Positions 41,256-48,738 of a stretch of DNA of 64,000 nucleotides are shown piece after piece. Source of the stretch: Hassallia sp050875635 (lineage in GTDB: Bacteria > Cyanobacteriota > Cyanobacteriia > Cyanobacteriales > Nostocaceae); NCBI RefSeq assembly GCF_050875635.1, contig NZ_JBPAOH010000018.1:15482-79481 (forward strand). The letters are read 5' to 3'. Each line of letters opens with the position of its first letter. Positions within the stretch are counted from its first letter, which is position 1. Both the position numbers and the translations under genes were made by a program. The notes below the pieces were generated by a model. It saw only the letters and a program-made list of their open reading frames with translations, did not search any database and was not told the origin of the DNA.

Positions 41256-42677
41256 ATGAATCAAATTGATTTAGCTTTTAGCCCAGCATTGCAGCAGGCA
41301 GAATTAATTCGTCAGCGTCAAGTGTCACCGTTGGAGTTGGTGGAATTATATCTAGAACGAATTCAGCGCTTAGATCCCCAATTAGGAAGTTATTTTACGG
41401 TAATGGCAGAGAGTGCTTTAGCCGATGCTAAAGCCAAAACAGAAATGTTGTCTGGGGGTGGGGTTTCTCCGGGTGGGGGAACCCCACCCCTACCGCCATT
41501 TTTTGGGGTGCCGATTTCGATTAAAGACCTTAACCCGGTGGCTGGTGTCGCTTGTACCTACGGGAATCCAGCGTTGTTGAATCAGATTGCAGAATATGAT
41601 GATGGCACAGTGACGCGGATACGCTCCGCTGGGTTTGTTCTTTTGGGCAAAACTGCAACTTCAGAACTTGGTTCATTTCCTTACACTGAGCCTACGGGTT
41701 TTCCCTCAGCAAGAAATCCGTGGAATTTGGAATATACTCCCGGTGGTTCGAGTGGGGGGGCAGCGGCAGCACTAGCAGCGGGATTATGTGCGATCGCTCA
41801 AGGTTCCGATGGTGGTGGATCGATTCGCGGTCCTGCGGCTTGTTGTGGTTTGGTGGGCATCAAGCCATCACGAGGAAGAGTGTCTCAGGCACCAGCAGGC
41901 GATCGCCTCAGTGGAATTGCCACTAATGGTCCAATAGCCCGTAATGTAGCCGATGCAGCCGCTCTTTTGGATGTCATGTCTGGCTATGTCACCGGCGATC
42001 CTTACTGGTTGCCCGATCCCAAACCATCATTTCTCACCGCAAGTAAGGAAAAAGTCGGTGCTTTGCGAATTGCCTTTTCTACTAGCATTCCTCCTCTAGG
42101 CAAAGCTGACGCAGTGTGTCAGCAAGCTGTGATGCAAACAGTTAAGTTATTAGAAGAACTCGGTCATACAGTTGAAGAACAATGTCCGGATTTTAGCGGT
42201 TTAGTTGAACCATTTCAAGTTGTCTGGCAATCTAGCGTGGCTGCGTCGGGAATTCCAGCTGAAGTTTTGCAGTCGGTGAATCGCTTTTTGTTAGCGCGAA
42301 CCGGTTCGGCTGGTGAATATCTGCGAGCAGTTTTTCAAATGCAGATGGTGTCGCGGCAAATCGTGGCGTTTTTTGACACTGTGGATGTGTTGGTATTGCC
42401 AGTTTATCTGCATTCACCGATCCGCGTTGGGGAATGGGCAAATTTGAGTGCAGAAGAGACATTCCAAAGAATTATACACTGGATTGCACCTTGTCCCGCC
42501 GCGAATGCTACTGGACTACCAGCGATCGCCATTCCGGTTGGTTTTGACGATAACGGTTTACCTATGAGCGTTCAGTTAATCGGAAAACCCGCTGCTGAAG
42601 CTACTCTTATCAGCCTTGCAGCGCAACTCGAAGCAGCGCAACCTGGGATTTCGCATCCTCCAGCATTTGCGACATAA
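41256..42677 (+). CDS. Amidase (amidase signature family)
   Basis: Hydrolyses an amide bond of unknown substrate. The 473-aa enzyme carries the Ser-cisSer-Lys triad: Lys in PISIKDLNPV (about 96), Ser in YTPGGSSGGAAAALAAG (about 171) and the nucleophile Ser in GSDGGGSIRGPAACCG (about 194). Length matches the family (about 470). Residues 69-82 (GGGVSPGGGTPPLPP) come from an in-frame GGGGTGGGG/CCCCACCCC minisatellite at 41453-41491 that is unlikely to be part of the ancestral protein. It is not GatA, since no GatB or GatC gene is near. It converges with nothing obvious; the downstream gap holds a MITE. Confidence 0.88.
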   Translation: MNQIDLAFSPALQQAELIRQRQVSPLELVELYLERIQRLDPQLGSYFTVMAESALADAKAKTEMLSGGGVSPGGGTPPLPPFFGVPISIKDLNPVAGVACTYGNPALLNQIAEYDDGTVTRIRSAGFVLLGKTATSELGSFPYTEPTGFPSARNPWNLEYTPGGSSGGAAAALAAGLCAIAQGSDGGGSIRGPAACCGLVGIKPSRGRVSQAPAGDRLSGIATNGPIARNVADAAALLDVMSGYVTGDPYWLPDPKPSFLTASKEKVGALRIAFSTSIPPLGKADAVCQQAVMQTVKLLEELGHTVEEQCPDFSGLVEPFQVVWQSSVAASGIPAEVLQSVNRFLLARTGSAGEYLRAVFQMQMVSRQIVAFFDTVDVLVLPVYLHSPIRVGEWANLSAEETFQRIIHWIAPCPAANATGLPAIAIPVGFDDNGLPMSVQLIGKPAAEATLISLAAQLEAAQPGISHPPAFAT

Positions 42678-42839
42678 TGCAACCTCACAACCTTGGTGCA
42701 GCGTTATAGCAAAAAAGAGATTGTGCTGCGTTATGCGATCGCCTACCAGCCAAACTATATGCTATTATCAGCGGCTCAATTCAAATCACCAAAACAGCAA
42801 ACAGCGGCAAAGAAACGATTCTTCGCACGCTTTCTGCAT

Positions 42840-42944
42840 GATATTATGTCCGCTCTAATTAACAGTAATAAAAATACCATAACTCGTAGAGACGTTCCGA
42901 ACCGAACGTCTCTACAATATGTCTGATTTGCCGGACATGATATC
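42840..42944. mobile_element. MITE with GATATTATGTCCG ends and GTAGAGACGTTC core
   Basis: The ends GATATTATGTCCG and CGGACATGATATC match as inverted repeats with one mismatch. The core (42886-42915) is GTAGAGACGTTC + loop + GAACGTCTCTAC. A degraded relative is at 48643-48737. Confidence 0.75.
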
Positions 42945-43145
42945 AAACAACAAATTATTTATGCAAGATAATCTATTAAATAACTTTCTTTTACAAAAGC
43001 TTTTTAATTAGTTTTTAATTCTTTAATAAATACTTAGCATCAAGAATATCATTTATTCATGTTTACTTAATCAAATAATAGTGACATCTGTATTGCCGTG
43101 TAATTACTATAGATAATTATTCGGATACAAAAAAACATTTTTATT

Positions 43146-43745
43146 ATGATTTGGCAAAATCTACTGAAAACTACCGCTGCTTCTTTGGTGTTGAGTTTAG
43201 GTTTTATTAGCGGTGGTCGGGTACTAGCAAAGACAGTCAGCTATGATTTTCAGGTCAATAGTTTAACGGGAATATTAGCGGGTCAAACTTTTGATGGATA
43301 CGTGAAATTTGATGATAGTTTCCTTACCGGACAAGGAAACGAATATATTACTAGTTCCGAGCAAGGTTTATCATTCTTCTTTAATTTTTATGGCGGACCA
43401 TACGATGAAACTAACGACCCCTACAATCGTACTCAAGTGTCATTTTTTAATGGGAAACCGAAAACAATTTATTTTCGAGGTAATTACGACACTTACCCGG
43501 AAATTCCTTATACTTTTGCTTTTTCTTCCTACAGTTCGGAAGATGGTATCAACTTCAAATTTGTAGACTTTTCTTATTTATTTGATGAACGTCCCGATTT
43601 AGGAATTGTTGGTGGTGGTGGTGAGGGTAAAGTTGTATTCTTCAACTCCGAAACTGGAAATCCTATCTCTGTTCCCGAACCAAGTAGCGTAATTGGCATT
43701 TGTGCGATCGCAATGGGGTTAATCTTAAAGCGAACAAAACACTGA
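43146..43745 (+). CDS. PEP-CTERM sorting-domain protein
   Basis: An exported 199-aa protein. The signal peptide is TTAASLVLSLGFISGGRVLA (about 9-28) and the C-terminus is VPEPSSVIGICAIAMGLILK followed by RTKH, the PEP-CTERM motif, hydrophobic helix and basic tail recognised by an exosortase-type system. The body is rich in Tyr, Asp, Asn and Gly (FYGGPYDETNDPYNRT, IYFRGNYDTYPEIPY), with no cysteine. The function is unknown; PEP-CTERM proteins often go to the outer surface or exopolysaccharide matrix. No exosortase gene is adjacent. The 140 AT-rich bases upstream likely hold its promoter. Confidence 0.88.
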   Translation: MIWQNLLKTTAASLVLSLGFISGGRVLAKTVSYDFQVNSLTGILAGQTFDGYVKFDDSFLTGQGNEYITSSEQGLSFFFNFYGGPYDETNDPYNRTQVSFFNGKPKTIYFRGNYDTYPEIPYTFAFSSYSSEDGINFKFVDFSYLFDERPDLGIVGGGGEGKVVFFNSETGNPISVPEPSSVIGICAIAMGLILKRTKH

Positions 43746-43755
43746 TAATGCTGTC

Positions 43756-43784
43756 GTAGAGACGTTCGGGTGGAACGTCTCTAC
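43756..43784. terminator. GTAGAGACGTTC hairpin between convergent genes
   Basis: GTAGAGACGTTC GGGTG GAACGTCTCTAC is a 12-bp perfect stem placed between the PEP-CTERM gene (plus) and the EndoU-like gene (minus), one base before the latter's stop. The same stem recurs at 42886, 48687 and, with one change, 63831. Confidence 0.55.
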
Positions 43785-44594
43785 TCAAGTTTTACACTGT
43801 TTACCGCTAGGTGTAGCATCAGGATAGTAGGTGATAATTGCGTTTTCTTTTCTCACAAAAATAGTCGGAAAAGTTTTGCCTGTCTCCGCATCTATTGTAT
43901 TATAAATACATGCTCCTTCCAGATTTCCTTGTAGTTTAAATGCTTTTGTGGCATCTACCAGCATTTCTTCAGCGTTGCTCAAATAGCCGTAACCTTTAAT
44001 AACATCTCTAATAATGCGGTTTCCCTGTTTAATTTCCACACCCATCGTATAAATTACACCGGGAATAACTTCTTCTCTTTGGGAATTATTCGGCAACCTT
44101 CCGGCTATTCCTTGATTTTGCAATTGTAAATATCTACCGTAAAAGTGCAATCCGCCAATATCATTTTCGTTATATATTTCGCCACAAAAAATATGTTCAA
44201 AGCCTTTATTTTTAAACCAAATATTAGTTAAATCTTGCAGAAAATCTGACCTTCGGCGTCTTCCTGCGCGAAGTTCTCCCCCAGTGGCTTGCTGAATTTT
44301 ATCTAATACTTGTGGATTTGCAGATAAAAGATTTTTAAATCGGTTGGGATTAACGTTGCTACCAATCGAACCGCAGGCTTTCAATACTTCATTATCGAAA
44401 GCATTAAGTTGGGGTGGAGGTGGAGAAATATCTAGTTGTTGTCCTCTAGGGAAACCAACCGTAACCGGATTATTTAGATTATCAAAAAATGGTATTAGTT
44501 TTGTATCTTGCTGTGATTGTGCTTGAACAAAGTTCTGCAACTCCAAAGAAGAAGTTATCACCAGCAAAGTGAAGAAACTTACTAAACGTAACAT
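43785..44594 (-). CDS. Secreted EndoU-like RNase homolog
   Basis: The 269-aa precursor has a signal peptide (LVSFFTLLVITSSLELQNFV then QAQ). Residues 131-153 contain GFEHIFCGEIYNENDIGG and LHFYGRY. FEHxFxGE followed 16 residues later by a second His is the XendoU/EndoU signature, giving catalytic candidates His134 and His150; the third residue, Lys, could be Lys217 in VDATKAFK. EndoU proteins cut RNA at uridylates and occur as eukaryotic enzymes, viral NendoU and bacterial toxins. As an exported protein it may act outside the cell or in the periplasm. Cys residues (Cys74, Cys137) could form disulfides. It converges with the PEP-CTERM gene. Active-site assignment is by motif only. Confidence 0.7.
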   Translation of the reverse strand: MLRLVSFFTLLVITSSLELQNFVQAQSQQDTKLIPFFDNLNNPVTVGFPRGQQLDISPPPPQLNAFDNEVLKACGSIGSNVNPNRFKNLLSANPQVLDKIQQATGGELRAGRRRRSDFLQDLTNIWFKNKGFEHIFCGEIYNENDIGGLHFYGRYLQLQNQGIAGRLPNNSQREEVIPGVIYTMGVEIKQGNRIIRDVIKGYGYLSNAEEMLVDATKAFKLQGNLEGACIYNTIDAETGKTFPTIFVRKENAIITYYPDATPSGKQCKT

Positions 44595-44601
44595 AAATGC
44601 A

Positions 44602-44920
44602 TTATTCGTAGTGATAGCGACAAGCTAAAAAATCAATTTGAGTGTTTCCCACTCTATATACTAGCCGATGCTCGCGCATCAATTCGCCGTGACCAAATAT
44701 TTGCATCCATATACTTCAATGCTTCCGGTTTACCAATCCCTTCAAATGGGTTTTGCATGACTGCCGTAACCAAATCCAAAATTTTTGATGCTTTGGCAAA
44801 ATCTTGTTTGAACCACCAAGCTAAATCTTCTTTGAATTTGAAACTAAAACCAGGACTTCGATTAATTATAACTGGCTTAATTTCCTCAGATTCAGCTTTC
44901 TTTTTCTTCTTCTTGGTCAA
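44602..44920 (-). pseudogene. YoeB/Txe-type toxin, frameshifted
   Basis: The frame from 44920 reads FKFKEDLAWWFKQDFAKASK, ILDLVTAVMQNPFEGIGKPE, ALKYMDANIWSRRID, clearly a YoeB toxin (ribosome-dependent mRNA interferase). It then goes out of frame (ARASASI, stop). One extra base in GATGCGCGAG near 44674-44677 explains it: shifting by one gives EHRLVYRVGNTQIDFLACRY then HYE and TAA at 44602. This lost tail holds the catalytic His/Tyr. The shifted toxin is very likely inactive. It overlaps the yefM-like antitoxin frame by 29 bp. Confidence 0.8.
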
Positions 44921-45222
44921 TGCCTAACTCCTGCCGAAGTTCTGCGATAGTTTGAGATTGGATTCCTGTTTTCGACTCTTCTATTGCATCAAGTAACCGA
45001 CGTGCATTTTCAGGCGATGTCTGACGACAAGACGCATAGCGTCTACGCAATAAATAAACTGTCTCAACCAAACTTATCAAATCTGACTCAGCAATTCCCC
45101 GCTACATTTTCCGCATCGCGACGGTTGATAATATACACCTGATGATTTTCTACTACCAGGTCTAACAACTTAAAAAAGTCATTTCTGGCATCGGTTGGAG
45201 ATGTCATTTTGTAAGAAAACAT
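44892..45222 (-). pseudogene. YefM/Phd-type antitoxin, disrupted
   Basis: From ATG 45222 (or 45207) the frame reads MTSPTDARNDFFKLLDLVVE, NHQVYIINRRDAENVAG and stops. A +1 shift at the CCCC/GGGG run (45097-45100) gives IAESDLISLVETVYLLR and the rest of a YefM protein, with a 27-bp insertion (RRYASCRQT) between LLR and SPENARRLLDAIEES. The C-terminal piece alone is seen as a 62-aa frame. Two lesions plus the toxin's frameshift indicate decay; the single-base changes at repeats could in part be sequencing errors. Confidence 0.78.
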
Positions 45223-45227
45223 CAGTT

Positions 45228-45249
45228 TATGTACACAATTATGTACATA
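45228..45249. promoter_or_regulatory. Paired TGTACA operator of the yefM/yoeB-like module
   Basis: Two TGTACA palindromes (45230-45235 and 45242-45247) lie 12 bp apart, immediately upstream of the antitoxin start. TGTACA-core palindromes at about this spacing are the known YefM-binding operator in Escherichia coli. The spacing and position fit an autorepressor site. Confidence 0.7.
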
Positions 45250-45341
45250 TATTATAAAACACTATTAATCATCTAGGGAAAATTTACCAAAAATTAAATT
45301 CAAGGCGTTGGTGATTGACGGTATGAAATTGTGCAAACAAA

Positions 45342-45362
45342 TTCCCAGGTTATACCTGGGAA
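45342..45362. terminator. TTCCCAGGT/ACCTGGGAA hairpin downstream of ilvC
   Basis: TTCCCAGGT TAT ACCTGGGAA is a 9-bp stem 28 bp after the ilvC stop (minus strand). No clear T-run follows, so it may be a stability element rather than a strict terminator. Confidence 0.5.
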
Positions 45363-45390
45363 CGAGTTTAATCGAAAATCTCAAAGAAAA

Positions 45391-46386
45391 TTACGCTTTT
45401 TTCAACCAGCTAAACATAGCGCGTAAATCTTTGCCGACTTCCTCAATTTTGTGTTCGGCTTCTTGACGACGCATGGCAGTAAATCCTGGTTTGCCAGATT
45501 GGTTTTCTAAGACAAATTCTCGTGCAAATTGCCCTGATTTAATTTCACTGAGAATATTCTTCATTTCTGCTTTAGTTTGGTCAGTGACAATTCGCGTACC
45601 ACGGGTATAACCACCATATTCAGCGGTGTTAGAAATGCTGTCATACATTTTTGCCAAGCCACCTTCTACAATCAAGTCTACAATTAATTTGACTTCGTGC
45701 AGACATTCAAAATAAGCTAATTCTGGTTGATAACCGGCTTCTACTAAAGTTTCAAATCCGACTTTGATTAAGGCACTTAAACCACCGCACAATACAGCTT
45801 GTTCGCCGAATAAATCTGTCTCAGTTTCTTCGCGGAAAGTTGTTTCTAAAACACCGGCGCGGGTTCCACCGATACCTTTAGCATATGCCATTGCGCGATC
45901 GCGTGCCTGACCGCTGGCATCTTGATACACTGCAAACAGCGCCGGTACACCTTCTCCTTGTTCGTAAGTTCGTCGCACCAAATGCCCAGGTCCTTTAGGT
46001 GCTACCATGACTACATCGACGTTTGCCGGCGGTACAACTTGCCCAAAGTGAATATTAAAGCCGTGGGCAAAAGCTAAGACATTTCCTTCTTGCAGATTTG
46101 GTTCAATTTCATTTGTATAAATCGTTTTTTGCACTTCATCAGGTAACAAAATCGTGATCCAGTCAGCCGCATTTGCTGCATCTGCAACATTTTTCACAGT
46201 TAACCCAGCAGCTTCGGCTTTAGAGACTGACTTACTGCCCGGATATAACCCAACAATTACATTCATCCCGCTATCTTTGAGATTAAGCGCGTGGGCATGA
46301 CCTTGGGAACCATAGCCAATGATGGCAATGGTTTTCTGTGCTAAAAGGTCTAAATTGGCATCTTCGTCGTAATACATCCGGGTCAT
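45391..46386 (-). CDS. ilvC: Ketol-acid reductoisomerase
   Basis: Catalyses the NADPH- and Mg-dependent rearrangement/reduction in valine and isoleucine synthesis. The 331-aa protein begins MTRMYYDEDANLDLLAQKT then IAIIGYGSQGHAHALNLKDS (Rossmann NADPH site), with DWITILLPDEVQ, AFAHGFNIHFGQVVPP, VVMVAPKGPGHLVR, and the metal-binding DLFGEQAVLCGGLSALIK. Length is that of class I enzymes. A longer frame upstream (to 46629) reads through a G-rich minisatellite and gives odd Cys/Pro repeats; the start at 46386, with AGGAGATG upstream, is preferred. A hairpin follows the stop. Confidence 0.96.
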   Translation of the reverse strand: MTRMYYDEDANLDLLAQKTIAIIGYGSQGHAHALNLKDSGMNVIVGLYPGSKSVSKAEAAGLTVKNVADAANAADWITILLPDEVQKTIYTNEIEPNLQEGNVLAFAHGFNIHFGQVVPPANVDVVMVAPKGPGHLVRRTYEQGEGVPALFAVYQDASGQARDRAMAYAKGIGGTRAGVLETTFREETETDLFGEQAVLCGGLSALIKVGFETLVEAGYQPELAYFECLHEVKLIVDLIVEGGLAKMYDSISNTAEYGGYTRGTRIVTDQTKAEMKNILSEIKSGQFAREFVLENQSGKPGFTAMRRQEAEHKIEEVGKDLRAMFSWLKKA

Positions 46387-46477
46387 AGAAGCATCTCCTG
46401 TCAGCAAGAGCGTCATTAATTGGCAGGCTTCTGATTTTACCGCAAATTGCGTAACTACAGACAAGCGTTTCGATTTA

Positions 46478-46612
46478 GGGGAGTGGGGGAGGGGGGGAGT
46501 GGGGGAGGGGGGGAGTGGGGGGAGGCAGGGGAAGCAGGGGAAGCAGGGGAGGCAGGGGAAGCAGGGGGATTTCTTACCCTTTCCCCTTTCCCCTTTCCCC
46601 TTTCCCCCTCTT
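46478..46612. repeat. G-rich and C-rich minisatellite upstream of ilvC
   Basis: GGGGAGGGGGGGAGTGGGGG units, then GGCAGGGGAAGCAGG repeats and a CCCTTTCCCC tract. On the minus strand they read as Pro/Cys-rich nonsense (CFPCLPCFPCFPCLPPLPP). They lie between ilvC and the aldo/keto reductase gene. Confidence 0.85.
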
Positions 46613-46643
46613 AAAAAGCCATTACCCATTCCCCATTCCCAAT

Positions 46644-47510
46644 TTAAGTTTCTCGATCAATTCTTTGCACTTCTTCATCTGAGAGTTTCACATCAGCAGC
46701 GCGTACTGAATCTTCGATGCTGGAAACTTTGCTAGCACCGGGTATGGGAAGGATGCAGGGCGATTTGGAACGCAGCCATGCTAAGACTATACAATACACT
46801 GATACGCCTTTTTCTTTGGCTAGTTGGGCGATCGCTTTAATATCTTGCAAGTCACTATGGCGCCGACTACCACCCAAGGGACTCCAAGGTAAAAAGGTTA
46901 ATTGTTGCTGTTCGCAATATTTCAACACCCCGTCTTTCTCTGGCTGTCGATACCAAGGGCTATATTGATTTTGCACTGAGACAATTTCCACGACATCTTG
47001 CGCTTGCTTGATTTGTTCGACAGAAAAGTTAGAAACTCCCACAAAGCGAATCAAACCTTCTTTTACTGCTTCAGAAGCAGGTGTTAGGGCTTCTTCTATG
47101 GTATAATCCGGGTCTGGCGAGTGATATTGCCAAACATCGATAGGTTTATTACCGCCTAAAGCTTCAAAGCTTTCGCGAATAGTTTTGCGTAAATGTTCAG
47201 GATTGCCGTTGCGAGTCCAGTTTCCCTGAGGACGCATCAAACCGCCTTTGGTGGCGACAACTACATTGCTGGCATCACCATTGTAAGTTTGCAAAGCTTT
47301 GTGAATTAGTTTCTCGTTGTGGTGCTTATCTGATTCATCTTTGCAGTAAGAATCGGCGGTGTCAATGAAAGTAACGCCTAAATCTAAAGCGCGATGAATG
47401 ACTTTGAGAGATTCGGATTCGGTCGGGCGATCGCGTAACGACATTGGCATACCACCCAAAGCGATCGCGCTTACATATACACCCGATTTTCCTAGCTGTT
47501 TCGTTTCCAT
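46644..47510 (-). CDS. Aldo/keto reductase
   Basis: A 288-aa NADPH-dependent oxidoreductase of unknown substrate, starting METKQLGKSGVYVSAIALGG. The catalytic tetrad is visible: Asp in GVTFIDTADSY, Tyr in DSYC, Lys in VVVATKGGL, and His in DVWQYHSPDP. Later blocks RFVGVSNFSVEQI and SVQNQYSPWYRQ are typical, and PIPGASKVSSIEDSV is the cofactor phosphate site. The ATG at 47510 is preferred over one at 47546, since it begins directly with the family N-terminus and is preceded by GAAGAAACATGGAAAC. It is upstream of ilvC on the same strand with a repeat between. Confidence 0.9.
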   Translation of the reverse strand: METKQLGKSGVYVSAIALGGMPMSLRDRPTESESLKVIHRALDLGVTFIDTADSYCKDESDKHHNEKLIHKALQTYNGDASNVVVATKGGLMRPQGNWTRNGNPEHLRKTIRESFEALGGNKPIDVWQYHSPDPDYTIEEALTPASEAVKEGLIRFVGVSNFSVEQIKQAQDVVEIVSVQNQYSPWYRQPEKDGVLKYCEQQQLTFLPWSPLGGSRRHSDLQDIKAIAQLAKEKGVSVYCIVLAWLRSKSPCILPIPGASKVSSIEDSVRAADVKLSDEEVQRIDRET

Positions 47511-47697
47511 GTTTCTGCTTCTTTCACTTATATACCAGCTAGTCATAGCGTTTTTGCTAATTCATCCGTCATGAGGCTTATCTGTTCGTAGTAAGCGCTG
47601 AAGCGCTTAACCTCCGTTACATAAACTGCAACAAAGCCAGAAACCTGTGTTCAAGTCAGCCATACTAGCTTTAACTTCAACTATCCGAGGGTAGGTT

Positions 47698-48618
47698 ATG
47701 AAAAGCTTGACTGATGCGATACGAAAACCGACTTTATTTTTGACTTTGCTGATGGGAGGGGTAATTTTTACAAGTTGTGCTTCTGCACCTAATCTAGGTG
47801 AAGCTGCACTGAAGAATGAGACAGCAGCAAGTCAAGCAGCAGCATCACCCGCAAGTGGTGCTGCAACATCTGAAACCGCTGATAAAACTGCACAAGTACC
47901 CCGTTCTCGTCCGCAATTAATCAAAAAAGCGGCAATGAGTTTGATTGTTGATTCTGTAGATAAAAGTCTGAATGCTGTCTCGGAAATTATCAATAAACAG
48001 CAAGGAGATTTAATTAGTTTACAAGAACAACAACCGACAAAAACAAACGCCCGTCACACTGCATCAATACAGTTGCGAGTACCGCAGAACTTACTGCAAC
48101 CTACTTTAGATGAATTAGCTAAATTGGGAACGGTACAAAGTCGCAATATTAGCGCTCTTGATGTAGGCGATCGCTTAGTGGATATTCAAGCGAGATTAAC
48201 TAATTTGCGAAAAACAGAAGCGAATTTACAGAAAATTATGGATCGCGCTGGTTCTGTTAGGGATGTGTTAAGTGTTGCTCAAGAACTTAGTCAGGTGCGA
48301 CAATCTATAGAACAAATTGATGCTCAATTAAAAAACTTAACTAATCAAGTTGCTTATTCAACTATTACTTTGAAGTTAGAAGCCGCAGTTTCTAGCAAGG
48401 GAACACAACGCGCTTTGGGTTCACAACTTCAAGATAGTTGGAATAAATCTACTAATTCTTTTGGTGATTTTACTGTTGGCTTGTTGAAGTTGGGTATTTG
48501 GTTAATGGTTTACAGTCCTTATTTCTTGGCTTTGGCAGCGGTTGGTTATGGGTTTAATCGTTGGCGGAGAGGACATTCACCACGTTTGACGCGAACGCCA
48601 GATACTAATTCTGATTAG
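47698..48618 (+). CDS. DUF4349-domain lipoprotein
   Basis: A 306-aa envelope protein. The lipoprotein signal peptide has lipobox Cys27 (LMGGVIFTSC), followed by an Ala/Ser/Thr-rich linker (about 40-70). The DUF4349 region (about 75-230) contains KKAAMSLIVDSVDKSLNAVS, EIINKQQGDLISLQ, IQLRVPQNLLQPTLDELAKL, LVDIQARLTNLRKTEANLQK and a coiled coil (SQVRQSIEQIDAQLKNLTNQ). Near the C-terminus is one membrane helix (LGIWLMVYSPYFLALAAVGY) with a basic tail. It may be tethered at both ends across the membrane. Function unknown. It is divergent from the aldo/keto reductase gene. Confidence 0.85.
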   Translation: MKSLTDAIRKPTLFLTLLMGGVIFTSCASAPNLGEAALKNETAASQAAASPASGAATSETADKTAQVPRSRPQLIKKAAMSLIVDSVDKSLNAVSEIINKQQGDLISLQEQQPTKTNARHTASIQLRVPQNLLQPTLDELAKLGTVQSRNISALDVGDRLVDIQARLTNLRKTEANLQKIMDRAGSVRDVLSVAQELSQVRQSIEQIDAQLKNLTNQVAYSTITLKLEAAVSSKGTQRALGSQLQDSWNKSTNSFGDFTVGLLKLGIWLMVYSPYFLALAAVGYGFNRWRRGHSPRLTRTPDTNSD

Positions 48619-48642
48619 GATAAATTTTCGCTTTTATCCGAT

Positions 48643-48737
48643 ATTATAGCGGTTGAATTAATAGTAATAAAAACACCATAACCATCGTAGAGACGTTCCA
48701 CTGGAACGTCTCTACAATATGTGAACGTCTCTACTGA
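48643..48737. repeat. Degraded relative of the 42840 MITE with GTAGAGACGTTCC hairpin
   Basis: GATATTATAGCGG...TAATAGTAATAAAAACACCATAA matches the left arm of 42840-42944, and GTAGAGACGTTCC ACT GGAACGTCTCTAC (48687-48715) is the shared core. The right arm is replaced by another half core (GTGAACGTCTCTAC). It lies between the DUF4349 gene and the GH-like gene. Confidence 0.65.
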
Positions 48738-48738
48738 T

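Noticed and set aside
42693..42926. 77-aa plus-strand frame after the amidase gene
   Set aside because: It runs into the MITE and has no recognisable protein features or ribosome binding site.
45391..46629. Long 412-aa start of IlvC
   Set aside because: The first 81 residues are minisatellite-derived; the 331-aa form matches the enzyme family and has AGGAG upstream.
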